The notes under the pieces were generated by a model. The model was not told the DNA's origin. It made no database searches and worked only from the letters and a program-made list of their open reading frames with translations. Below, in pieces: positions 35,299 to 44,934 of a stretch of 64,000 bases of DNA (the first letter of the stretch is position 1; every line of letters starts with the position of its first letter). The translations under genes were made by a program, and so were the position numbers. Origin of the DNA: Symsagittifera roscoffensis (lineage: Eukaryota > Xenacoelomorpha > Acoela > Convolutidae); NCBI RefSeq assembly GCF_963678635.1, contig NC_087064.1, positions 18,586,509-18,650,508 on the forward strand, in the 5' to 3' direction.

Positions 35299-35529
35299 TG
35301 TCAGGGGCTACAATATGTTCAGTTGTCAATCATCTTAGTTGCTATTCTTTATTTACTTATCTCTGAGATTTCTCATACTATAATTAAGTGTGAGTGTGGT
35401 ACCTGCCTGTCAATCAACTTAGAACTGTCTAGCTGTTATGTGTTGACCTCTAGTTCACTCTCTTATTTATGCGAACTAGAATACAGTCAAATGAGTATTT
35501 AACAGCCATCGTTTTATCATTCCTTGTTA
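35299..35529 (+). repeat. E1 3' LTR
   Basis: 231 bp, two mismatches to the 5' LTR. It is followed at once by the second 287-bp flank. The bases just before it (TTTTACATCCATACGCTAA) are not purine-rich, so the usual polypurine tract is absent from its normal place. Confidence 0.95.
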
Positions 35530-35816
35530 AGTAGAGCATAGATGCGCATTTGGTATTTATGAGACATAGAATTGCAGCATTCATTTTTTGATTTTCGAAA
35601 GAGTTTTTGAGAAAATCGATTGACTCTGACGTATGATTAAAAATTGGCTGCTCTATAATATATTTTGCTCTATAAGCCGATTTTTGCAAATTCAGCTGCT
35701 ACCAGAATCCTTTGGGGCCTGATGTGTCTACGGGGGCATAGAGAGGAGAGAAAATATTTGCCTAACTGTTCTTCCCAATGAGAGCTTTTTTCTTAGCAGT
35801 AGTACCGATTGTAGTC
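35530..35816 (+). repeat. 287-bp flanking direct repeat, 3' copy (R2)
   Basis: Copy of 29040-29326 starting directly after the 3' LTR and ending GATTGTAGTC, after which lipase intron sequence (AGAACAGCGC) resumes. About five mismatches to R1. Confidence 0.9.
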
Positions 35817-36275
35817 AGAACAGCGCAAACCTTTAAGTTGTCCGATGCTCTGACTGAATTATCACGTTTTCTTTCAAATTTTTGAATAACAAAATTGATT
35901 GGCTGAACCTCCTTTTTCTCAATTTCTACCACACTATATCTTATTCGAAAACACCAAAAGCTAGTACCGTGACTTTTGATAGCCGAAAGAGCTGTCGTTG
36001 CTTTTGTGACAAACAAACGTGGCTGATCAAGTTTGGGAGTGATTTTTAATTATCCGTATTTCGTGAAATATCAAGTTGGCTCTGCGCTGCAACAATCTCC
36101 ATATTCTGAGCCAAAAACGATGAGTCAAAAAGTGTCTACTCAACCATTTTTCCAAAACATACTTTGAGAGCATATCGATTGTTTTCATTCTGTGGAAAAA
36201 TGACTCCAAATCACAAAGCCACTTTTTATAATCTTTCGAAATAAAATTTTACTGCGAAACAAATGACCATTGAGG

Positions 36276-36350
36276 TGAGCTGTGATGAAATGGCTACGTT
36301 TTTGCCTCTCAATCGAAAGATAGTTGGTTCGAGGACCAATATAATCCGTG
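36276..36350 (+). repeat. tRNA-like segment, possible SINE head
   Basis: ATGGCTACGTTTTTGCC, an anticodon-loop-like CCTCTCAATC and a good T-arm TTGGTTCGAGGACCAA (36324-36339) follow in tRNA order. The acceptor stem is not convincing. It lies in lipase intron 4, about 90 bp from the exon 4 donor. Confidence 0.3.
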
Positions 36351-36441
36351 CACATTGCTTAAGGGTGAGGTCAGCCCAAAATGTAACCAAAAAATTACCG
36401 TTGATTCTTTCCCAGTGGAACAAAAGTGGTATTGAACCTAC

Positions 36442-36841
36442 ATGTATTGCTCTTCTGTAGATACTCCAACTCCATAAATGCAGACCAGATTCACATCAGG
36501 GGCAGAATTCAGATCCAGAATTGAGTGAGTGAGTTCGAACACAGTGGGACCCAGCGTGTAGTTTATGTCTTTGAAAAACACATTGTAGTCCAGCACTGTG
36601 TAGTTGCGCGTGGGTGTCTGGATTATGGGCTCGCTCTGATCCCAGAAGTCTGGGTTGGGAAGCATCCAGGCCGAGGACGTGTATGACCTCTGGGCGTACT
36701 TCAGGGGTTCGGAGGGTAGAATGGGCACTCCGAAGTTGTATCCTGAGGCGTACATTTCGTAGGAGGAAGAGGCTCCGTACATTGGAGTCCCAATGGAAAT
36801 CCAGCCGGCCAAATAAGTGTTCTTCCACTGCTGCGATTGTT
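36442..36841 (-). CDS. LCAT/PLA2G15-like phospholipase, exon 4
   Basis: The acceptor TTTTAAG precedes 36841 and the donor GTAGGT occupies 36441-36436. The exon joins exon 3 by a split Gln codon and exon 5 by a split Ile codon. It encodes residues 207-338, the core after the nucleophile: QQWKNTYLAGWISIGTPMYG, the hinge PVILPSEPLKYA-like segment, SSAWMLPNPDFW, QTPTRNYTVLDYNVFFKDI and CIYGVGVSTEEQY. Human PLA2G15 has the same blocks in the same order (SLGAPWGG, STSWLLPY, QTPTINYTLRDY, CLYGTGVPTP, from memory). Several N-x-S/T sites suggest N-glycosylation, in line with a secreted or lysosomal enzyme. Confidence 0.93.
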
Positions 36842-37233
36842 CTTAAAATCAGAAGAAATAAATTTCTCCTCACATTATTTGATCGTTCAATTTTAGTCGC
36901 TAAAAATATTATCAATTAAGTTCAGGTTGAAATACCCGAAACAGAACAAAAATAGACCGTATAGCCGCGTTTGAAGCTTTGAAGAAAAAACGTTCTTAAA
37001 TTTTGAAAAAAAAATATAACTCTGACTCAAATCGCTCAGTCTTGCAAAACAAAACATGCTGTTCGATAGGGTTTTCTCGATCCCAAAAACAAAGAAAAAA
37101 GTATGTTTGCAAAAAAATTGAATTCAGTCCAATCGAAAATTGAATTGAGTTTTATCAAAATTGACCTTGACGTTTTTAATGTTGCTGTTGGAAAAATTTT
37201 GATGTATCACAGAACAGAGTTTCAAATCATTAC

Positions 37234-37484
37234 GTTCTAGGAAGGCCTTGGTGAATAGTCCTCCCATGCTGTGAGAAATGATGAAGACACTCTTGTTCTG
37301 GTTGTCCACAAACATCTGCTCTGTCAGACTCCTCATGGAGTCCAGGACATCCTGTTTCTCGTTGGGACATTTGCGGAAGTCATACGACAAACCCATCAAG
37401 TCCTTTCCTGCTTTGTAGCCTTTGTCTTCGAAGTGGGAGATCATTTTGCCGTAGTAGTTGATTACGTCAAACTTATCCAGGTAT
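37234..37484 (-). CDS. LCAT/PLA2G15-like phospholipase, exon 3 (nucleophile)
   Basis: The acceptor TGACTTTAG ends before 37484 and the donor GTAATG occupies 37233-37228. It encodes residues 123-205 with DLMGLSYDFRKCPNEK, the family block corresponding to the APYDWRRAPNE segment, and SVFIISHSMGGLF with the catalytic Ser as S194 (SHSMG, where PLA2G15 has AHSMG). The junction to exon 4 gives AFLE-QQSQQWKN, aligned without gaps to the human FLQRQPQAWKD. Splice sites were chosen to keep this continuity. A longer frame reading on past the donor is intron. Confidence 0.93.
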
Positions 37485-37988
37485 CTAAAGTCAGCATAAA
37501 TAATTTAAAGACTCCTGAATGTTATAATGCCAAGGATGTGCAAGTTCCAACTAAGCTCCAATGAAGCTTTCAGAGTACCTACTCGCTTATATTGCGTAGA
37601 TATTCTGTCGAGGAAGCTTTCGCAAAAGTAACGCGATACAATTTTGAGTCATGCACTACATAAAATCTATATGACTTTACAAAAAATATATATGAGCTGA
37701 CAAAAAATTCAAATTGAGCTGATTATTAGATATACAATAAAAGCATTTGTGTTTTAAAAAAGTGTTTCACTTAGTGCATCAGCTCTAAATTTCTGGAATT
37801 TTTTTCTTTAGGAGTAAAGATTAAAATTGACGTTTTGAAATCTTTATCGTCGCGAAACGAAAAAAAAAATCTGCAAAAAAGTTAGCCACGCGCCCACTAC
37901 TGCTATGGTAAATTCAAAATATTCAGATGAAACTGTAGAAAGGCAACAAAACTAATAAAAAATGTGTCATCGCCTGAACGACGCTGAC

Positions 37989-38235
37989 CTTATTCCATCT
38001 GTGCTTCCGGGCGGGTCCACTTTGATCTGGACTCCAGGCTGGTTGCTGGTTGTGTTGTCAGTCGAGTTGAACACCAGTTCGATATTGTCCAGGAAACAGT
38101 TTCTCGGCAGTGGGTTCACAAACACCCCGTACGACATCCAGAACAGGTACCAGTCTGTCTCCTTAGAACAGTACCAGTGATCATTGGGATTCGATGGCTT
38201 GTCCAGTTTCGCATACAGTTTTGATCCTCCATCAC
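37989..38235 (-). CDS. LCAT/PLA2G15-like phospholipase, exon 2 (lid)
   Basis: The acceptor TTTCACTCAG precedes 38235 and the donor GTCAGC starts at 37988. It encodes residues 41-121. Starting with the split Gly codon it gives GDGGSKLYAKLDKP, the oxyanion-hole region, then WYCSKETDWYLFWMS...PRNCFLDNIELVFN. The two Cys (26 residues apart) match the lid disulphide of LCAT/PLA2G15. It ends GSTDGI before a split Arg codon shared with exon 3. NSTDNTT offers two overlapping glycosylation sites. Confidence 0.93.
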
Positions 38236-38494
38236 CTGAGTGAAACTAGGATTATATAGTTGATCATAGTTTGGATTATATTTTCATATTTGGACTTAGA
38301 CAACGATTAATATTACGAGAACATGAAACCGAACTTAACTTCATATATCGTTTGGTCCAGGTACATAACGCAAAAAAAATCCGAATGTGAACTTTCAAAC
38401 ATTTTCGCTATTGGAACTTCTGGTTTTTGTAGCAACAGGCAACAACTTAAGGTTTTTGCCTACTGTTTTGCCGCATTTTGGAATACGAATATGC

Positions 38495-39115
38495 TAAATA
38501 ACAGGGATCATAATAAAACAAGGACAGCCGGATACTGTGCAAATAGCACAGAATATTCCGACCATAGTCTTTAAAAAAATACAGAAAAGGTTTTTCAAAT
38601 TAGTATCATTTTTTATTCTGCGTGGCGTGATAGAAGGATCTAAACTAAAAACTACAACTTAGGCATATTCGACAGTCAGTAAAATAGGCAAACTGGACAC
38701 AGTTTTTGTAGAAAAATGAGTAGAAAAACAGAAAAATCATTATAAACATTTAAAAAATCTCAAATTTTTTGCTGAAAAAAATCCAGAAAATAAATTAGCT
38801 CGACTGAAACTAAGTTTTCACGGCTTAAATTAAGCATAAATAAGCTATTGTAAGCCTGCTCGCATGCGTTTGTTCGCTCAAAATTAAACTACAAAAATCA
38901 AAAGTTTCAAATATATTATTCTCAACTTCTCAAATTTTGTAATGTCATTCGAATCACGACTAAAAGGACTTTAGTATGATATATCACTCGACCCTGCCCA
39001 ATGAGTACTTTTGGTACCTGATTTTGCGTGGAAAACAAAAAATGTAAAATAACTAAAACACACCCGAATACAAAGCTCCTCCTCATATTCAATGGTCAGA
39101 ACAAAGATAATTTAT
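38495..39115 (-). repeat. dispersed repeat family B, reverse copy
   Basis: The reverse complement reads, in order, TTCTGACCATTGAAT..GAGGAG, TTCGGGTGTGTTTTAG, TCCACGCAAAATCAGG, GTCGAGTGATATATCATACT, AGTCGTGATTCGAATGAC, CTGACTGTCGAATATGCCTA and GGTCGGAATATTCTGTGCTA. It is the best match to the copy at 8405-8890 and lies in lipase intron 1. Confidence 0.65.
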
Positions 39116-39959
39116 GATTCAAGCTTTTGTTAATATTAAGGGAACTTCCCAGATTAGCGTCGCAGAGTAATTCAGTACTTCACCAGCATTATTACAGCAG
39201 TAACAAGAAAGTTGCAGCTGTAAAATTGGTGGGCATCAATTTTTTTGCGTCATCTGTTAATAATTTCAATTGCACTTTTTCTTCTTTTTTGCTTCTCACT
39301 TTTGCATGTATGTATGAAAGTTTTGACAAACTATTGCTACCGGTTTTTCATGAAAACTTTCTGTACAAATGTTCTGAAGCTTTATCAGTCAGCAGAAAAA
39401 CATTTTTGCTCATATAATTTATCGCATGTTACCATCGATACAAAAAGATGAGTATTTCAACCACCCTGAAGCGGCAAAACTAGATCTGAGCAATACCAAA
39501 AATAAGCTTAGCCTAGTAAAATTTTTAGATTGGGTTTTTTTCCAGCTATTTCAAGTATGTCAACGCAAGCTCATACGTAATCGAGTGATGTATCTTAAAA
39601 AACTTTTTAATGTGCCTGGTGATTCTGTTTCTAAAAATTGTTGCAAAAAATATATTTTAGTGTTGAAAACTAGACTATTTTTTCGAGATGGCAAGAACGA
39701 ACATACAAACTATTGAGTTCGTTACGACAAACCGGGCTAATAGCTTCAAAGTTATAAGACTACATGAACTTATTTTTGTTTTTATTATAATTTTTGGGCT
39801 GTAAAAGTCGTCTGATCTTCAGGCAACAAACAAGCAGGAATCATGGTGAGCATTGAAACATTGATCTTTTGTTTGAGAGCTGGAGTTTTAACAATTTTCC
39901 TATTTTTTTTTTTACAATTATCAACAAATACTGACAGGCTGCTTGGTGCTCGCTTTATG

Positions 39960-40260
39960 CTTATCGAGATATGTTTCAATCGTCTCGACCGAATTCGAGT
40001 ATGTTTGACTTTCATAATTTGTCCTAGTTTTCAAAAGGTTCATAATTGAAAAAAAAATATTAGTTTTTGAATTCGTCTCACCGCGGGACGATTGATATGT
40101 TTCGGCCGTACTCGAGCTATGTTTCCACCGTGCTCGAGCTGTGTTTCTACCGTGCTCGATCAAAATTTGGTATATTTCGACCGCGCTCGACCGAAGTTCT
40201 ATCGTATTTAGGCTGAGCTCGCGATATATTTCGAGTTTGTGCTCGACCTAAGCCCCGTCC
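39960..40260. repeat. short CTCGA-rich tandem repeats
   Basis: Three clear 22-bp units of the form ATGTTTCCACCGTGCTCGAGCT start at 40097, 40119 and 40141. Looser copies with TCGACCG and GCTCGA surround them from about 39960 to 40260. CG-richness stands out from the local A+T-rich sequence. It is in lipase intron 1 and non-coding. Confidence 0.6.
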
Positions 40261-41261
40261 TGACTATTCTTTTTTAGTCGAGCAATGACTTGTGCTCGAC
40301 TTTGAAAGCCGAAATATAGAGTGAACACCTCGACCCGGGTAATGAACTCTAGGTAGAGCAATCTACACCAGACAACGACAAAAGTCGCTCAACTTTTTCC
40401 TAACAATGATTTTTGTCGTCATTAACCATTTTAACTATTTCTTGAATGTTTATTTCTATTTTTTATTACAGCAAACAGCTGAAACCTATACACAGTAGAA
40501 CATTGATGAACAAACGTTCAAAGAAAGTTCAACGATTTTTTTTTTCTATTTTTCACAGCGAGTATTACTGTCGGAACCTTCCAAGGTACATGCTCAGTAT
40601 GAACATTTAAAGGTAAATATTCGATTCGAACAATTTTTTCTTTTCCTTTATCCTCTCTTTAGAAAGACGTTAAATACTTCACCTGCCTTATTGCTCATTA
40701 AAGTTATTGCTCATTAAAGTTATGGTTTAAAAAACCATAAATTTGTTTCCTAGACGTGTCAGAAAAATAATTGATTATTCGTCTGACGTCTTTCTGGAGC
40801 GGTGTGGTAGTCTGGTCCGTATTTTTATAGTTTTGTGATTTAAGAATAATGTTAACAAAATTTTCTGAGGTGTTCGCGAGCTTCAACTTCTGTGGTGCAA
40901 TAATTACATTTTTAAAAGTTTATGGAGCCACTTTTGTTTTATAGTTAGTGCCAAATTTTTTTCACTCCAGCACGTAAAGCAGTGCCAAAACTACTATAAA
41001 CATCAAAAGGGCCGTTTTTTGAGCAATTAAGTTGCTCGAGATCACCAAAAATGCCCATAATTTGGCTTTAATTACAAAATCATATTATTGTTGGATTGCT
41101 AAATTAAGCATTACTTAACAGGGCAACGAGTTGTAATATGTTACTTTATATAGCAGTTGTTCTCAAGTCGCTACAAGGGTTCACTTTGCTTCGCTTTTTT
41201 CATAACTGGGTATTGTGTAACCACTGTGAGACGAAAGTCGATAAAAACTAGGGGCGGATCA

Positions 41262-41350
41262 AAGGGGATTTTCAAAAAAAATTAAAATGTTTTTGACTTT
41301 TATTAGGTCGACCAAATTAGTTTTGCGAGCTCTTCTCAAAAAGTAATACA
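41262..41350 (+). repeat. GTCGACCAAATT-containing dispersed repeat, copy 1
   Basis: GGGGATTTTCAAAAA, TTTTGACTTTTATTAGGTCG and ACCAAATTAGTTTT match, in reverse orientation, 42400-42480, where GGGGGG ATTTTTAAAAAG and TTTAGGTCGACCAAATTGAT are read on the - strand. Non-coding, in lipase intron 1. Confidence 0.45.
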
Positions 41351-41429
41351 TGTTGGCGTCAAAAGTTGGGGTTGAAAAATCGAGGTTAGAGAATAAAATG
41401 TAATTAAATTTTAAAGAGTATTCGAGTAC

Positions 41430-41547
41430 CTGGTATGAAAAGCAGGGGATGGGTAACTGTGCCTGCTTGAACAACTGATCCATGCAAACTTATCAAAGCC
41501 AACAGACACAAGGAAAGTAACAGAATGTTCCGAGAGGTAAAAGACAT
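41430..41547 (-). CDS. LCAT/PLA2G15-like phospholipase, exon 1 (signal peptide)
   Basis: The ATG at 41547-41545 starts MSFTSRNILLLSLCLLALIS, a textbook signal peptide: short basic/polar start, Leu-rich core, likely cleavage near residues 22-28. It is followed by THPLLFIP, the first strand of the alpha/beta-hydrolase core (PLA2G15: HPVVLVPG). The donor GTACTC follows at 41429. The five exons total 1,242 bp, 413 residues plus stop, the normal family length. An in-frame ATG six codons upstream (41565) would add MSGHEV and remains possible. The enzyme would hydrolyse or transacylate acyl groups of phospholipids in the lysosome or outside the cell; substrate choice (LCAT-type or group XV) cannot be read from sequence alone. 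Confidence 0.92.
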
Positions 41548-41645
41548 GACTTCGTGACCACTCATCCTAGTGTAGGCGAAGACAAACTGTTTCTGATAAT
41601 TATTCTGCGAGATTAAAAGGCTCTTTTCTACTTTTCTACTTTACA

Positions 41646-41749
41646 TATAGCATCGCGTATAAACACCCCTCAAATCTCGTTTAGCATCGCGTATAAACAC
41701 CCCTCAAATCTCGCTTAGCATCGCGTATAAACACCCCTCAAAAACACCC
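41646..41749 (-). promoter_or_regulatory. three 34-bp direct repeats just upstream of the lipase ATG
   Basis: Units start (on +) at 41648, 41682 and 41716 with TAGCATCGCGTATAAACACC and continue CCTCAAATCTCG; the third changes after CCCCTCAAA. In the gene's direction each unit reads ...GAGGGGTGTTTATACGCGAT..., with a GT-box-like GGGGTG and a TATA-like TTTATA. They lie about 100-200 bp before the start codon, so they may be promoter or 5'-UTR elements. That role is inference from position. Confidence 0.5.
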
Positions 41750-42059
41750 GTAGAAGCTCCCAATAAAGTAAGCGTTTTTTCTTATATTGCACACTTAATA
41801 GCATCTATGATTATTATTTAAGCATTATTTGAATTTGATGCAGATAAAATTTTGACACACATCATTTTGATCAAACAGGTTAAATAAATCTACATCAGGA
41901 CTGCTATACAGGTAATTCAACCTTTCGAGTAGCATCCCTTTAGGTTACCTAGAAACAAGCGGTAGGGCACTGAAATTAGGAGTTACCGATGGTAAAACAG
42001 CGAAAACATACTTTCATTGTCTATGTGTTAATAAAAAAAATAGAATAAATTACTACAAG

Positions 42060-42560
42060 CAGAAGCGGAATTAGGGGGGAGGGAAGCGTGAGAGGCGAAC
42101 GCCCCCTTTCTCAGTGATTCGACACCCTGCCGACCCAAAGGGTACCCCTTTGTACTATTTTGAGATAACTATTTTTGGTGAGGTACCCTAAAATTTTTCT
42201 AAAGGCGCCTTTGGCGCCAATATATACTAATATTGAGGGGGAGGGGGGGGGGGGGCGTGGAGGAGCGCGCGTCGAAAAAAAAACGCGATTTTTTGATCAA
42301 CTTTTTTCAAAAAATGCAAAAAACGCCGTTTTGGCCTGCTTTTTTCAAAATTTTGCCTGCGGGGCAGGAAATTTAGCCAAAGCAAGGTCTTTTCACTGCT
42401 TTGGGAAAGCTCGGAAAATCAATTTGGTCGACCTAAAAAAAGTCGACAAAAATTTCGAAAACTTTTTAAAAATCCCCCCCTCCCTTCGAGACAATCCTAG
42501 ATCCGACCTGACTACAATTATCGTTCTGAAGACGTACTACGATTAAGCTCGACCTATATG
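42060..42560 (-). repeat. repeat fragment with G-rich tract
   Basis: It contains the second copy of the GTCGACCAAATT repeat (42400-42480) and, at 42235-42256, GAGGGGGAGG followed by a 12-G run. The 123-codon + frame through here is low complexity and spans the repeat, so I do not call it a gene. Confidence 0.4.
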
Positions 42561-43663
42561 TGACGACTTTTTCGGCCAAAAACATATTTGGCCGCTGATT
42601 AAGCCACTTTAATCCCCATCCTTTATTTTCAGCCGCAAAACTACTTCCTCGGCTTTAAAAATTTTAATGTGAGTCAAGCACCTCGACCCGTGCTGTTGAG
42701 ATCTATGTCGCTGCTTAAAATAAGGGTAGAACATCGATTCTGGACGATTAAGTGAGAACTCGAACGACTTAAATCTCCTATTTAAGAACCAGTATAGCAG
42801 AATATAATACATGCTTGGCCAGCATGCAATTTTGAGGCTGTTTTTTCAAACGCTTTTGAATGATGGGTGAAAGAAGAAAAGAGTCTTTGAAAATAAGGTT
42901 CTTGAAAATTAGTTCTGGTTCAGATAACAGTTGGTTCAAATAGCTAAACAGGTAAGACACAATTTCACCTTAGAAGATGGTCAGTTAGTTAATCGATTGG
43001 CAAACATAAATTGAAATCTGATGGTACAAACTTAGATGGATGCCAAACAAAACTTAGCGCTGATTAAACACTGAAGTTTCTGCTATAAGCTCAGCGTAGT
43101 TTGTGTTCAAAATGTAGCATTACCAAGATACTTTGTTCTTGGTTATTCAATTGGTATTTATTGTCTCCTGTAACTCGATTCAAGATTTAAAAGCGATCTT
43201 TGGCCGTTTGCTGTTCAAAGGATTGATTGAAGCAATTTTCAAACATTTTTTGATAACGAAATTGAGTGTTCTGAAATCTTTCGACTGCTTCAGTAAAAGC
43301 AAAAACCAAAAAATGTTTTTGTCTATGGAGCACATAGGCTGCAAAGAAACAAGGGAAATCTACAACTAAAACCCCAGTGTCGATCGAGCCACAAAAAGGA
43401 AAAAATCAGCGGCATGGGGTTGCACTAAAATGGAATTTAAAACCTTAAAAAATCAGACTGGTCCACATCTCGCAAAAAAATTCAAAAAAAAATTACTTCC
43501 AATTGATAAACTTTCATAGGATTTAAGAAAAACTTCAATTTTTAATGATTCTTTTTTATATTATGTTATTTTGCAAGGGTGGAATTCGATATTAGGTCCA
43601 AAAATAGCCTAAGATATGCAATATATGCTATGTTTGGACCGTCTCGACTAAAAAAATCGTTTG

Positions 43664-43668
43664 GACCA
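43664..43668 (+). repeat. E2 target-site duplication, left copy
   Basis: GACCA directly abuts the element end TAATAAAG; the same five bases follow the other end at 50197-50201. Confidence 0.85.
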
Positions 43669-43881
43669 TAATAAAGAGTTAGGATGTCCCACTGGTAACT
43701 ATTGTATCTAACTAAGGTTAAAAGAGAATAAAAGTATTGGTTGAATTAAAACTGACTGTAGTCTAAAAAGAGCAACTAGTGAACCGAAGTCCACTGGACA
43801 TCGTAGAGTTAACATTGACTGGTACGTAATTAGATAATAGAGGTCAAGGTTATAACATACTAAAAATAATGAATCACAACT
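43669..43881 (-). repeat. E2 3' LTR
   Basis: 213 bp, preceded (gene direction) by the polypurine tract GTGGGGAA. Its first two bases are AG where the 5' LTR has TG, consistent with a point change in an original TG terminus. Confidence 0.92.
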
Positions 43882-43890
43882 TTCCCCACT
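43882..43890 (-). promoter_or_regulatory. E2 polypurine tract
   Basis: Read on the - strand, AGTGGGGAA directly precedes the 3' LTR, the position used to prime plus-strand DNA synthesis. E1 lacks an equivalent next to its 3' LTR. Confidence 0.6.
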
Positions 43891-44247
43891 GCACAAAAAT
43901 TAATATCTGCCCGCTCATCGATGTAGCCAATATCACATATATACTCCATCTCCCCTCGCTCCACTAGGGCCAAAGAAGAAACAAAACGTAACCACGTTTA
44001 GCACCAATGGATTTTTACAGAGAGTACAAATTAAAATGGAGGTGATTATATGGTAATATATACAGGCTACTTACAGGTTTACACAGATATCAACACTGAA
44101 TGTACAAAATGATATGTACAATTGGGGTTATGTAGCATTTGTACAATTAAAGTAAACTAACTAATTCACTAACTAGGTAAAAAAAGTTTTGGGTTATCCA
44201 ATGGATAAAAGCTAAAGCAAATACGTAACATCTCATGTTACTATAGT

Positions 44248-44888
44248 TTAAAAGTTTTCAGAGTTTATGACCGTAGTGTTGTATCTAGCATGGAAGTTAT
44301 CTGCCTCTCTTCTTACATCGGTATCGATACCCGAGGATATGTCACTGCCGTCGTCATCCTGGGTATTACTGGTAACTTCTACCAATGGTGGCGATACCCA
44401 TGCGGTCCTTGTCGCCTGAGAGGAGGGTGTTGAGAGTTGGTCTTGTGTGGTTTCAGCAACCAAGATCGTATGACGTGGGATCTCATCAATGGGTGTAAGA
44501 CAATCCGAGGGGGGGTCGTACAGTATGATAAATTTTGTCTTGGACTCTTTGCGCCGGAAAACGTAATTAGCGGTTCGTCATCGGAGTCTACTGGACTAAT
44601 GGTCTCCGTTCCGAGAGTCACTTGGTCGATAAACCGCCTGTCACCGTAGAATTTCGGGGGGCCTGGGTTTCTTCTCACACGAAGTTTTGAGGGTATCGGG
44701 GTCTTTGGTGTCTCCACTGTCTTCTCCGGAGAGCTATCCACTCGAATTGGGTCGTCACTTGTGCCCGTTGGTAAAGTGACCGTTGTCTGCGTATTTGTCT
44801 GGCTTTTTACGGTACTCCTTGGCTGATCTATATCACTATGAAGGTTAACAGTCGGTGTATTACATACAGTTTCCGCTTCCGTACCCAA
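44248..44888 (-). pseudogene. E2 integrase tail, frame-shifted
   Basis: Two overlapping frames continue the pol tail: Thr/Ser/Pro-rich sequence with KLRVRRNPGPPKFYGDRR, a basic Pro motif typical of the extreme C-terminus of Ty3/gypsy Pol, and then MVAETTQDQLSTPSSQAT..., ending near 44248. It is separated from the integrase frame by a stop near 44935 and frame changes. No transmembrane segment or env signature is seen. Confidence 0.65.
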
Positions 44889-44934
44889 GTAGTCATCAAT
44901 AACTTTATCCCAAAGTCTAACTCTAACAAAGAAT

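Larger units (their letters stand above)
29327..35529 (+). mobile_element. Ty3/gypsy LTR retrotransposon E1 (defective)
   Basis: Order: 231-bp LTR, primer-binding site, gag, protease, reverse transcriptase, RNase H, integrase, 231-bp LTR. RT before integrase identifies Ty3/gypsy (Metaviridae). The LTRs differ at only two positions, so insertion is recent, yet pol carries two in-frame stops and there are frame breaks in gag and before RT. It sits in intron 4 of the lipase gene in antisense orientation and is flanked by 287-bp direct repeats instead of a short target duplication. Its proteins resemble those of E2 at 43.7-50.2 kb, a member of the same lineage but clearly not the same family (LTR sequences unrelated apart from the ends). 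Confidence 0.93.

Noticed and set aside
39127-39417. 96-codon + frame in lipase intron 1
   Set aside because: No recognised motif, overlaps another frame of similar length, A+T-rich; likely chance.
42175-42546. 123-codon + frame with a Gly-rich run
   Set aside because: It runs through a 12-G tract and a dispersed repeat; no motif.
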